Source of the DNA: Phycisphaerales bacterium
Lineage (GTDB): Bacteria; Planctomycetota; Phycisphaerae; UBA1845; Fen-1342
Direction of reading: 5' to 3'
Length of the DNA: 14,569 bases
Assembly: GCA_022839625.1 (NCBI GenBank)
Contig: JALHJL010000079.1
Location: 1-14,569, forward strand
The translations under genes were made by a program, and so were the position numbers. Below the pieces are notes generated by a model that made no database searches, was not told where the DNA came from, and saw only the letters and a list, made by a program, of their open reading frames with translations. Below are positions 6,223-12,595 of the stretch, in pieces. Numbering within the stretch: position 1 is the stretch's first letter; the number at the start of each line of letters is the position of its first letter.

Positions 6223-8001
6223 TTATCCTCCGTGCACGCCGGGCTGCACGCCCTGCTCGAGCCGGACGCTTCTCTGCATCCCACGGGTGAAGTCAATGGG
6301 CCCCGGCTTCTCCGTGACCAGGCAGTTTCCCATGACCAGCACATCGATCCCTGTGTTGACGAACGTGCGATAGGCGTCCTCCGGCGTGCAGACGATCGGT
6401 TCGCCGCGCACGTTGAACGACGTGTTGAGCACGACCGGGACGCCGGTGAGGTTGCCGAACATTCGGATCAGGCGGTAGTAGCGGCCGTTGTGTTCCTCGG
6501 TGACGGTCTGCACGCGGCCGGTGCCGTCCTGGTGGGTGACGGCGGGAATGATGGAGCGCATCTCCGGGCGAACCGGCGGCACCAGCAGCATGAACGGGGC
6601 GTCGCTCCCCGCCGGCATCTCGCAGTATAGATGCGCGCACTCCTTGAGCACGCTGGGTGCGAAGGGCCGGAAGGATTCGCGGAACTTGACTTTCGCGTTG
6701 ATGATGTCCTTCATCCGCGGATTGCGCGGGTCGGCCAGCAACGACCGGGCTCCCAGGGCGCGCGGCCCGAATTCCATCCGGCCCTGGAACCAACCGACGA
6801 CCTTTCCGTCGGCGATCCAGCGGGCAGTCTGGTTCAGCAGCGCCTCCTCGCGGTCGCACACCGTGTAGGCCGCGCCTGCGCTGTCGAGGGCGTGCCTGAT
6901 CTGGTCGTCTGTGAACGAAGGTCCGAAGCAGGCGTGCCGCATGACGAACGCGCGCGGATGCCCCAGGACCGTGTTGTAGACGTACAGCGCCGCCCCCAGG
7001 GCGCCGCCGGAGTCGCCGGCCGCCGGCTGAATGAAGATCCGCCGGAAGCCCGAGTCCTGGAGAATGCGCCAGTTGGCGACGCTGTTGAGCCCCACGCCGC
7101 CGGCGATGCAGATGTTGTCCAGCCTGGTCGCGTCGTGGACGTGCCGAGCGATGCCGACCAGCAGCTCCTCGACGACCTTCTGTCCCGAGTGGGCGACGTC
7201 GGCGTGGAACTCCGTCAGCTCGGCTTCGGGGCGCCGGGTCGGCCGGCCGAAGAGGCGCTCCCAGCGTCGGCTGAACATCCGCCGCGTGGAGTACGTGTGC
7301 GCGAAGTACTTCAGGTTCAGGCGGAAGCTGCCGTCCTCCTTCCGGTGCACGATTTCGCGGAACTGGTCCACGTAGCGCGGGCGCCCGTACGGCGCCAGGC
7401 CCATGACCTTCCACTCGGCGTCGTTTACGCGAAAGCCCAGGTACGCCGTGATCGCGCTGTAGAGCAGCCCGATGGAGTGCGGGAAGCGGATCTCCTGACG
7501 GAGATCGAGCTCGGTCCCGCGGCCCACGCCCCACGCGGTCGTCGCCCACTCGCCGACGCCGTCGGCGGTCAGGATCGCCGCTTCCTCGAACTCGGAAGCC
7601 AGAAACGCGCTGGCCGCGTGGGAAACATGGTGGGCGCAGAACAGAATGGGCTGCCGGGTTCCCAGCTCTTTCTGAATCAGCCGCCGATGGTCTAGCTTCG
7701 CGCCCAGCCACAGCGGCATGCTCTTGAGCCACAACCCGTACGTCTTCGGCCACTCGGCCAGGACCGTTTCGAGAATACGCACGAATTTCGTCAGCGGCTT
7801 CTCGTAGAAGACGAGGTGGTCGACTGCCTCAATCGGAATGCCGGCTTCGCGGAGGCAGTAGGCAATCGCCTGGACCGGGAACCCGTGGTAGTGCTTCTGC
7901 CGGTTGAAACGCTCCTCTTCGGCCGCGGCCGCCACGTTGCCGTCGCGCAGGAGTACTGCCGCCGCATCGTGGTAGAAACAGGAGATACCCAGGACGTACA
8001 C
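6223..8001 (-). CDS. O-carbamoyltransferase (NodU/CmcH/SxtI type)
   Basis: A 592-residue enzyme that uses carbamoyl phosphate and ATP to form carbamoyl-adenylate and passes the carbamoyl group to a hydroxyl on its substrate. The N-terminal ASKHA/Kae1-like domain begins VLGISCFYHDAAAVLL and contains the metal-binding HHVSHAASAF (125-134) and ADGVGEW (146-152). The C-terminal YrdC-like domain shows QGRMEFGPRALGARSLL (406-422), KFRESFRPFAPSVL (439-452) and LNTSFNVRGEPI (525-536). Length is normal for the family. GTG 8001 was chosen because GAGGA lies 8 nt upstream and the family normally begins just before this LGISxxxHD stretch. It sits between SxtJ-like and DUF5989 genes. The acceptor molecule is unknown. 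Confidence 0.95.
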   Translation of the reverse strand: MYVLGISCFYHDAAAVLLRDGNVAAAAEEERFNRQKHYHGFPVQAIAYCLREAGIPIEAVDHLVFYEKPLTKFVRILETVLAEWPKTYGLWLKSMPLWLGAKLDHRRLIQKELGTRQPILFCAHHVSHAASAFLASEFEEAAILTADGVGEWATTAWGVGRGTELDLRQEIRFPHSIGLLYSAITAYLGFRVNDAEWKVMGLAPYGRPRYVDQFREIVHRKEDGSFRLNLKYFAHTYSTRRMFSRRWERLFGRPTRRPEAELTEFHADVAHSGQKVVEELLVGIARHVHDATRLDNICIAGGVGLNSVANWRILQDSGFRRIFIQPAAGDSGGALGAALYVYNTVLGHPRAFVMRHACFGPSFTDDQIRHALDSAGAAYTVCDREEALLNQTARWIADGKVVGWFQGRMEFGPRALGARSLLADPRNPRMKDIINAKVKFRESFRPFAPSVLKECAHLYCEMPAGSDAPFMLLVPPVRPEMRSIIPAVTHQDGTGRVQTVTEEHNGRYYRLIRMFGNLTGVPVVLNTSFNVRGEPIVCTPEDAYRTFVNTGIDVLVMGNCLVTEKPGPIDFTRGMQRSVRLEQGVQPGVHGG

Positions 8002-8065
8002 GTCACCGGTCCTCGGGGATCGACGTCGGCCACGGAAGCCGACGCCAGGCCCTATCCGGCCGGAC

Positions 8066-8470
8066 TCAGAACGGGCGCAGCACGCGGTCAAGCGACGGGG
8101 CGTCGCGCGCGTGCGGCTCCCAATAGCTCTCGTGCTCGGCTCGCTTGCGTAAGGGGTCGCCCAGCCGGATGAACGTGAAGAAAGGCAGCAGCGCGATGAA
8201 GAGCACCGTGAGCAGAACCGCCATCATGACTGCGCTGAGCCACGCTGCGACCGTCATCCAGCCGCGGTGAAGGGGACGCCCCAAACCGGGGGCGGCCCAG
8301 GACAGGACCGCCACGCACGCTCCCACGACCCACACCACAATTGCGGCGGAGCGGCCGAGCCCCCCCAGCGGCGCAAGCCACCACAGCAGCCCACCTACAA
8401 CCCCCAGCGCGCACAACATCGTCACGCCGAACCGGCGCAACTCCTCACGCGTCGGATCTCTCACGACCAT
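8066..8470 (-). CDS. SxtJ-family membrane protein
   Basis: A 134-residue inner-membrane protein matching the SxtJ family: a charged N-terminus with DPTREELRRFGVTM, then two hydrophobic segments close together (about 14-33 and 38-58), another pair of spans between about 68 and 100, the signature FFTFIRLGDPLRKR, and the late ESYWEPH motif with an Arg/Phe-rich end. SxtJ proteins are found beside carbamoyltransferases in saxitoxin and other clusters. Their function is unknown. ATG 8470 fits the family's usual length, although its ribosome site (GGTGG, 10 nt away) is weak and nearby GTG codons are possible. It leads the four-gene cassette, 64 bp before the carbamoyltransferase. Confidence 0.82.
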   Translation of the reverse strand: MVVRDPTREELRRFGVTMLCALGVVGGLLWWLAPLGGLGRSAAIVVWVVGACVAVLSWAAPGLGRPLHRGWMTVAAWLSAVMMAVLLTVLFIALLPFFTFIRLGDPLRKRAEHESYWEPHARDAPSLDRVLRPF

Positions 8471-8623
8471 GAGCACGACGCCACCGATCTTCCGCTGCGA
8501 GCAGGGTCCGCCGGGGAGCCGACGCCACGCGGGCGACGGCCTGGTGAGCGTGCCTACGAGCACACACCGGCGGCGAATTCACGCGGCGGGACGTGGAGCC
8601 GCGCGCCGCAGACCTGAGACTTT

Positions 8624-8653
8624 ATCCTAGCATCCCGGTGCCCGTTGGGGCAA
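8624..8653 (-). promoter_or_regulatory. Candidate sigma-70 promoter for the carbamoyltransferase cassette
   Basis: On the minus strand TTGCCC (8653-8648) and TAGGAT (8629-8624) lie 18 nt apart. Each matches four of six consensus bases. The location, about 150 nt before the SxtJ-like start, is suitable for a cassette promoter. Confidence 0.25.
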
Positions 8654-8759
8654 CCCAAAACCTTGAGATGGTCCCCCGAATCCCCCCGCTGTGCGCATTC
8701 AGCGTCTTGCGCGCGGACAGCCTCGCGGTGCCCGGCGCGACGGCGCCCCGCGGCCAGGC

Positions 8760-8786
8760 CGGCGTCGGCCGCGGTGGCCGACGCCG
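8760..8786. repeat. Perfect 11-bp stem-loop downstream of the pseudopilins
   Basis: CGGCGTCGGCC at 8760-8770 pairs with GGCCGACGCCG at 8776-8786 around the loop GCGGT. It lies about 75 nt beyond the last pseudopilin stop. It lacks a T-run on either strand, so it may mark the transcript end or protect the mRNA rather than terminate by itself. Confidence 0.55.
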
Positions 8787-8801
8787 ATCGTCTGGCGGAC
8801 T

Positions 8802-8842
8802 GCGGTGCAAAGTGGAACTCTGCACTACCCGGCGGTGCGAAG
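8802..8842. repeat. Dispersed 41-bp repeat, copy 1
   Basis: This stretch matches 13591-13631 at 33 of 41 positions without gaps. Both begin GCGGTGCA and end CCCGGCGGTGCGAAG, so each copy carries two GCGGTGC half-units. Here it is noncoding, just after the last pseudopilin gene. It looks like a REP-type element. Confidence 0.6.
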
Positions 8843-8858
8843 CAGCAGCGCGCGGCGG

Positions 8859-9257
8859 CTACTTCTTGTTGAACTTGCCGGTGCTCTTGTCGTAGGCGTA
8901 CTGATTGCCCGTCGGACCGTACTTGTAGGTGGTGTCGTTCACCTTCTCCCAGTTCGGGTCCGTCACGCCATCCTCGATCACGGTGCCGAACAGCGGGTTC
9001 GCCTCGCTGGCCTTACCGGCGGTTGCGCTGTCGAGCGTCGTGGGCCAGGTATCGGACCCCTTCGCCAGGTTGGTCATGTGGACGAGCTTGATGCCGCTGC
9101 GCACCGCGGCCACCGCGGCGGTCTCCGCTGAGGTCTGAGCCTCGGACTTGATGTCCCCGAAGCGCGGGATCACCACGGCCGCCAGCAGGCCAATGATGAC
9201 GATGACCATGATGAGTTCGACGAGAGTGAAAGCCGATCGGAGTTTCTTCGTGTTCAT
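8859..9257 (-). CDS. Pseudopilin / type IV prepilin (tandem copy 2)
   Basis: A 132-residue prepilin with a short basic leader (MNTKKLRSA), the cleavage site A|FTLVE with Glu at +5, and a hydrophobic N-terminal helix (FTLVELIMVIVIIGLLAAVV). The globular part carries DTWPTTLDSATAG, NPLFGTVIEDG and a closing GNQYAYDKSTGKF, as in GspG/PilA-like major pseudopilins. It would be processed by a prepilin peptidase and polymerised into a pilus or pseudopilus. The residue before the cut is Ala, not Gly. ATG 9257 has AGGTG with a 5-nt spacer. It lies 51 bp after a near-identical paralogue, with 11 differences over the 125 aligned residues. Last gene of the locus. Confidence 0.93.
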   Translation of the reverse strand: MNTKKLRSAFTLVELIMVIVIIGLLAAVVIPRFGDIKSEAQTSAETAAVAAVRSGIKLVHMTNLAKGSDTWPTTLDSATAGKASEANPLFGTVIEDGVTDPNWEKVNDTTYKYGPTGNQYAYDKSTGKFNKK

Positions 9258-9308
9258 CTGTGCACCTTTCTTCAAGAAGGACGCGCGTCAACGGGCGATG
9301 TCAACGTT

Positions 9309-9746
9309 TCAAAACGGCTGGGCGACGGGCTTGGAGGCCGTCGAGGACGACTTCTTCGTCAGCTTGCCGGTGGTTTTGTCGTAGGCGTACTGGTTCCCGG
9401 TCGGAGCGTACTTGTAGGTGGTATCGTTCACCTTCTCCCAGTTCGGATCGGTCACGCCGTCTTCGATCACGTTGCCGAACAGGGGGTTCGCCTCGCTGGC
9501 CTTGCCCGCGGTGGCGCTGTCGAGCGTCGTGGGCCAGGTATCGGACCCCTTTGCCAGGTTCGTCATCCGGGCGAGCTTGATCCCGCTCTGCACGGCCGAG
9601 ATCGCCGCCGTCTCAGCGGAGGTCTGGGCCTCGGACTTAATGTCCCCGAAGCGCGGGACCACCACGGCCGCCAGCAGCCCGATGATCACGATCACCATGA
9701 TGAGTTCCACAAGCGTGAAGGCTGAGCACGAGGATCGCGTCATCAT
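9309..9746 (-). CDS. Pseudopilin / type IV prepilin (tandem copy 1)
   Basis: A 145-residue prepilin almost identical to the next gene downstream, with the same A|FTLVE cleavage site, N-terminal helix and globular core. It differs mainly in its leader (MMTRSSCSA) and in a C-terminal extension rich in Ser, Ala and Pro (KKSSSTASKPVAQPF). The start is ATG 9746 with AGGAAGAG 5 nt upstream; an adjacent ATG at 9743 is also possible, and the longer open frame upstream is shadow of the PilP-like gene. It lies 31 bp after the PilP-like gene, so it is probably in the same operon. The pair looks like a recent tandem duplication that keeps both copies intact. Confidence 0.93.
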   Translation of the reverse strand: MMTRSSCSAFTLVELIMVIVIIGLLAAVVVPRFGDIKSEAQTSAETAAISAVQSGIKLARMTNLAKGSDTWPTTLDSATAGKASEANPLFGNVIEDGVTDPNWEKVNDTTYKYAPTGNQYAYDKTTGKLTKKSSSTASKPVAQPF

Positions 9747-9777
9747 GTTCACTCTTCCTGCCGCGCGGCACGCGGCG

Positions 9778-10260
9778 TTATTCCGCCAGCGACAACGTCC
9801 AGGGCCCCTCCGAGCCCTCCAGCGTGACCGAGTCTGAGTCGATCGCGGCAACGCGGTAGCCTCCGGGCAAGCGGTCGCCAACCCCGACAATCCGTCCACT
9901 GACCAGCGCCCGCGGCACCGAACCCGCAATGATTCCGTCCAGCCGCAGACCCGGGCGCGCCGGGGCCGGCGCGGCCGCGGTCAGCCGGGCGGGTTCCGGC
10001 GCGGCCGGCGGCGTGCGCTGGAACGGACTTTCTGGCCAGGCCGCCGCGGCCTGTAGTTCGCGCGCGGGCATCGCCGCCACGGCTGAAAGCAGCGGCTTCA
10101 GAAGCTCGCGGTCGGACTCGGCCAGGCCGTCGTCGTCCACCGTCGCGGCGCGGGCCGGCGTCGGACCGCCGCGCTGCAGCAACTGGGGAACGACGAGCCA
10201 GGCCGCCAGGCCGGCGATCAGTCCGCCCAGAATCAGTTGTCGGCGGGCGTTAGGACTCAA
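9778..10260 (-). CDS. PilP/GspC-like pilus assembly protein
   Basis: A 160-residue bitopic protein: a short cytoplasmic N-terminus, one membrane helix at about residues 9-27, a helical and then Pro/Ala-rich linker (about 80-105), and a small C-terminal beta domain with LRLDGIIAGSVPRALVSGRI, VGVGDRLPGGYRVAAID and VTLEGSEGPWTLSL. This is the layout of PilP and of the GspC homology region, which join the inner-membrane platform to the secretin. I chose TTG 10260 because GGAGGA lies 8 nt upstream. It overlaps the PilO-like stop by 11 nt. A longer frame from 10311 would overlap that gene more deeply and has no better ribosome site. Family assignment rests on architecture and position. Confidence 0.75.
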   Translation of the reverse strand: MSPNARRQLILGGLIAGLAAWLVVPQLLQRGGPTPARAATVDDDGLAESDRELLKPLLSAVAAMPARELQAAAAWPESPFQRTPPAAPEPARLTAAAPAPARPGLRLDGIIAGSVPRALVSGRIVGVGDRLPGGYRVAAIDSDSVTLEGSEGPWTLSLAE

Positions 10261-10867
10261 CGCCGTCGTCCTCCAGTTTGGCGGCGTCCGCCAAAGCGGA
10301 ACGCAGCGCATCGTCGGGCACGAAGGGCACTTCCACCTGCAACGTGAGGCGCACGCCCGGAGCGTGCTGGCACCACGTCAAGCTCGTAATCCGTAGCGGC
10401 CAATCAAGCTGCACGAGACGGTCCAGGCAACGCGTCAGCGCCGCGTACTCGCCGAGGCAGTCGATCGTCGCGCGCTCGCAGGCCAGGAGATTCTGCCGCG
10501 AGGCGGCGGCATACAACCCAGGTTCGCCGAGCGTCATCTGCTCCAGGGACACGCGTTCGTCTCGGAACGTGTCCGCAAGCTCGTCGAAGACGCGCTCTCG
10601 GTCGCGCTGCGGCAACCAGCCCCGGCGGGCCGGATCATCGAGCTTCGCGGCGGCCAGTCGGAGCTGCGTTGACTGCTCCAGCAACTCGCGGCCGCGGGCA
10701 CATTGCGCGTCGAGCTGCCGGCTGTGCGCGGTGACCGCCCAGTTGAGGTGGGCCAGCGCCACCTTGCCCGGCAACCAGGTGAGCATCAGGTGCGCAAGGG
10801 CAGCGCCGGGCGCGACCACCAGCAGGAGGACGATCAGAAGACAACGCGGTGTGAGCCAATGCCGCAC
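10250..10867 (-). CDS. PilO/GspM-like pilus assembly protein
   Basis: About 205 residues: a cytoplasmic tail, one membrane helix (about 9-29), a long helical or coiled-coil stretch (about 38-75), and a small C-terminal domain ending WPLRITSLTWCQHAPGVRLTLQVEVPF, which resembles the ferredoxin-like fold of PilO/GspM. Such proteins pair with PilN/GspL in the inner-membrane alignment complex. Two GTG starts are possible. I prefer GTG 10867 because GAGGTG lies 6 nt upstream; GTG 10876 gives three more residues and begins 1 bp after the upstream stop. Position between the PilM-PilN fusion and the PilP-like gene is the usual gene order and is the main support. Confidence 0.75.
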   Translation of the reverse strand: MRHWLTPRCLLIVLLLVVAPGAALAHLMLTWLPGKVALAHLNWAVTAHSRQLDAQCARGRELLEQSTQLRLAAAKLDDPARRGWLPQRDRERVFDELADTFRDERVSLEQMTLGEPGLYAAASRQNLLACERATIDCLGEYAALTRCLDRLVQLDWPLRITSLTWCQHAPGVRLTLQVEVPFVPDDALRSALADAAKLEDDGVES

Positions 10868-10877
10868 CGGATTCACC

Positions 10878-12449
10878 TCACTTCAACAGGCCCTCAAGCT
10901 CCATGAAGGCCGGCGTCTCGTGGCCGCTGCCGCTGACCGCGGTGACCCGCGTGCCTGAGAACTGCCCGCTCTCCGACAACCCGCGCGCCCAGTGTCCGGC
11001 CACAACGCTGGCCGGGACCGGACCCTCGTACATGGCCCGCAGCTTCAGCGCGGCGGGACTCCCCGCCGCCTGCACCTCGATGGCCAACAACTCCACCTCC
11101 GTCGGTACCGACTGGAGGACGTGTTGGACAAGCTCAATGACCGGGACGCGCTTGGGGAGGACCCCGTTTAACTCGATCTGCCGGCCCAGTTGCGCAACCA
11201 GCTCGTCGCGCGCCTGAACGGCTTGCTCGCACTCCTGCGCGGCGCGTGCGACCTTGTCCTGCAATTCCCCGGCCAGCGGACGCAGCTCGACGAGCCGCGC
11301 CTCGGCTTGCCGCGGCACCGCGGAGTTCCCCACCATGATTAACAAGGCACAGAAGCCGGCGGCCAGCGCCGGCCGCGTGAAACGGTCGCCGAACTGCTCT
11401 TCCGCCGGCCGCAGATCGATTCCGTCCGTCCGGCGGCGCTTCTGGCACCAGGCCGCCAGGTAGTTCGCTTCGGCGTCGGCCGGCGCGAGCGGCAGGAGCT
11501 GAAGGTGCAGATCATCGGCAAGGAACTCCGCCAGTCCCGGCGCGACCGGTGCCCCCAGCACGCGGACGGCCACCGGTCCCGGTTCCGCCGTCTGTCCGTG
11601 GGACAGCGTTTGCTCGATTTCGCGCCGCAGTTTCTGGAGCACCGGCGTCAGCATCGGCCAGAGCTGGACCGCCGGCAGACCCGGACGCACTTCGTCCTCG
11701 CGCCCCACGGGAATCCCGACGTCGCGCAACAGCCGCTCGGCGTCCGCCGGCGACAGCGTGACCGGGCCGGCCGCCGTCAGAATCGGCCGTTGATAGGCCG
11801 CGACGAAATCACGGCGCCCCAGCAGGACATCCCGGCACGCGATCAGGCGGCCGGCGCTGAAGAGCTGAATCGTGGTGGTGCGTTCGCCCAGCAGCACTTG
11901 AACGGTCGACTCGTCCGGCGAAGGCGCCGTGAACAGGTCATTGAGGGCCGTCATCCACTCCACCCGCAAGCCAGCCCGCCGGCAGGCGCGGTATACCCCG
12001 CGCGTCAGTGCGTCGTCGACCCCTGCCGCCAGTACGTGCGCGCCGTCGCCGCGCGCCGGCGGCGCATCCAGGCGGATGCCCACCGTGAGCTTGCGGCCCG
12101 AGGCGTAGTTGCTCAGGCGGGTCCGAATCGCCCGATTGCGGTTCCGGGCGCTGAGCGGCGGCATGTGCAGCTTCTGCACGATGCAGCCGGCACCGGCGAA
12201 CGCCACCCGTGCGACGCTGCCCGCGAGCTTGTGCTCGGTGACGAACTGCTCGAGTGCGGCGTTTCGGCCGCGCTGTTCCAGAGCGTCCAGGTCCCACTCG
12301 ACGCATTGCTGGGCCACGGCGCGGGGGTTCGAACCGTGCCCCCGCACGGCGAGCAGCAGCGCGCTCGTCGTATCGCAGACCACGGCCACCCAGGTGTCGC
12401 GACTCTCAGGTCCCATCATTTCCTGTGTCCAGCGACGGCTCAACGCCAC
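10878..12449 (-). CDS. PilM-PilN fusion (GspL-like) assembly platform protein
   Basis: A 523-residue protein that joins two normally separate pilus proteins. Residues about 18-335 are a PilM-type actin-like domain, ending LRREIEQTLSHG and VLGAPVAPGLAEFLADDL. Next comes the PilN-like entry GIDLRP (343-348), a membrane helix at about 360-376, a coiled coil (380-425), and a PilN/GspL-type periplasmic domain with PVIELVQHVLQSVPTEVELLAIEV. This is the architecture of GspL. The usual acidic residue of the phosphate loop (DxG) appears as VLLGERTTTI, so nucleotide binding is doubtful. GTG 12449 is taken with AGGGG 6 nt upstream; ATG 12419 or 12416 are alternatives. The gap before it (12450-12595) shows nothing else. 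Confidence 0.82.
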   Translation of the reverse strand: MALSRRWTQEMMGPESRDTWVAVVCDTTSALLLAVRGHGSNPRAVAQQCVEWDLDALEQRGRNAALEQFVTEHKLAGSVARVAFAGAGCIVQKLHMPPLSARNRNRAIRTRLSNYASGRKLTVGIRLDAPPARGDGAHVLAAGVDDALTRGVYRACRRAGLRVEWMTALNDLFTAPSPDESTVQVLLGERTTTIQLFSAGRLIACRDVLLGRRDFVAAYQRPILTAAGPVTLSPADAERLLRDVGIPVGREDEVRPGLPAVQLWPMLTPVLQKLRREIEQTLSHGQTAEPGPVAVRVLGAPVAPGLAEFLADDLHLQLLPLAPADAEANYLAAWCQKRRRTDGIDLRPAEEQFGDRFTRPALAAGFCALLIMVGNSAVPRQAEARLVELRPLAGELQDKVARAAQECEQAVQARDELVAQLGRQIELNGVLPKRVPVIELVQHVLQSVPTEVELLAIEVQAAGSPAALKLRAMYEGPVPASVVAGHWARGLSESGQFSGTRVTAVSGSGHETPAFMELEGLLK

Positions 12450-12595
12450 AGCCCACCCCTGCCTGTCGGTTCATCGACTACACGCGAAAGTGCAGTTAAT
12501 AGGCGTCGGTTCCCCTGCCGGACCGGTAATCGGTAGGCCGCTGACGCGCCCCGTGACGGCCGCCGCGCGCAGTTTTTTGGGACGGACAGCCCTCG

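Larger units (their letters stand above)
8471..8858. other. Intergenic region between the pilus locus and the carbamoyltransferase cassette
   Basis: This 388-bp gap holds no gene I can support. It contains a candidate promoter for the cassette (8624-8653), a strong 11-bp hairpin (8760-8786), and a repeat (8802-8842) that recurs inside a pilus gene at 13591-13631. A short 67-codon frame at 8622-8825 has no coding character. Confidence 0.6.

Noticed and set aside
4979..8470. A saxitoxin biosynthesis cluster
   Set aside because: Only the I-J-K-L-type accessory genes are present. There is no SxtA-type polyketide synthase, SxtG amidinotransferase or other core gene in the window.
8760..8786. Rho-independent terminator of the pilus operon
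   Set aside because: The stem is perfect but no T-run follows on the minus strand, so I list it only as a stem-loop.
8622..8825. A 67-codon minus-strand frame in the gap before the pseudopilins
   Set aside because: Pro/Arg-rich, no ribosome site, and it crosses the 11-bp hairpin and a repeat; looks noncoding.
12450..12595. Internal promoter or terminator before the PilM-PilN gene
   Set aside because: A T-run exists on the plus strand only, and no convincing -35/-10 pair was found on the minus strand.
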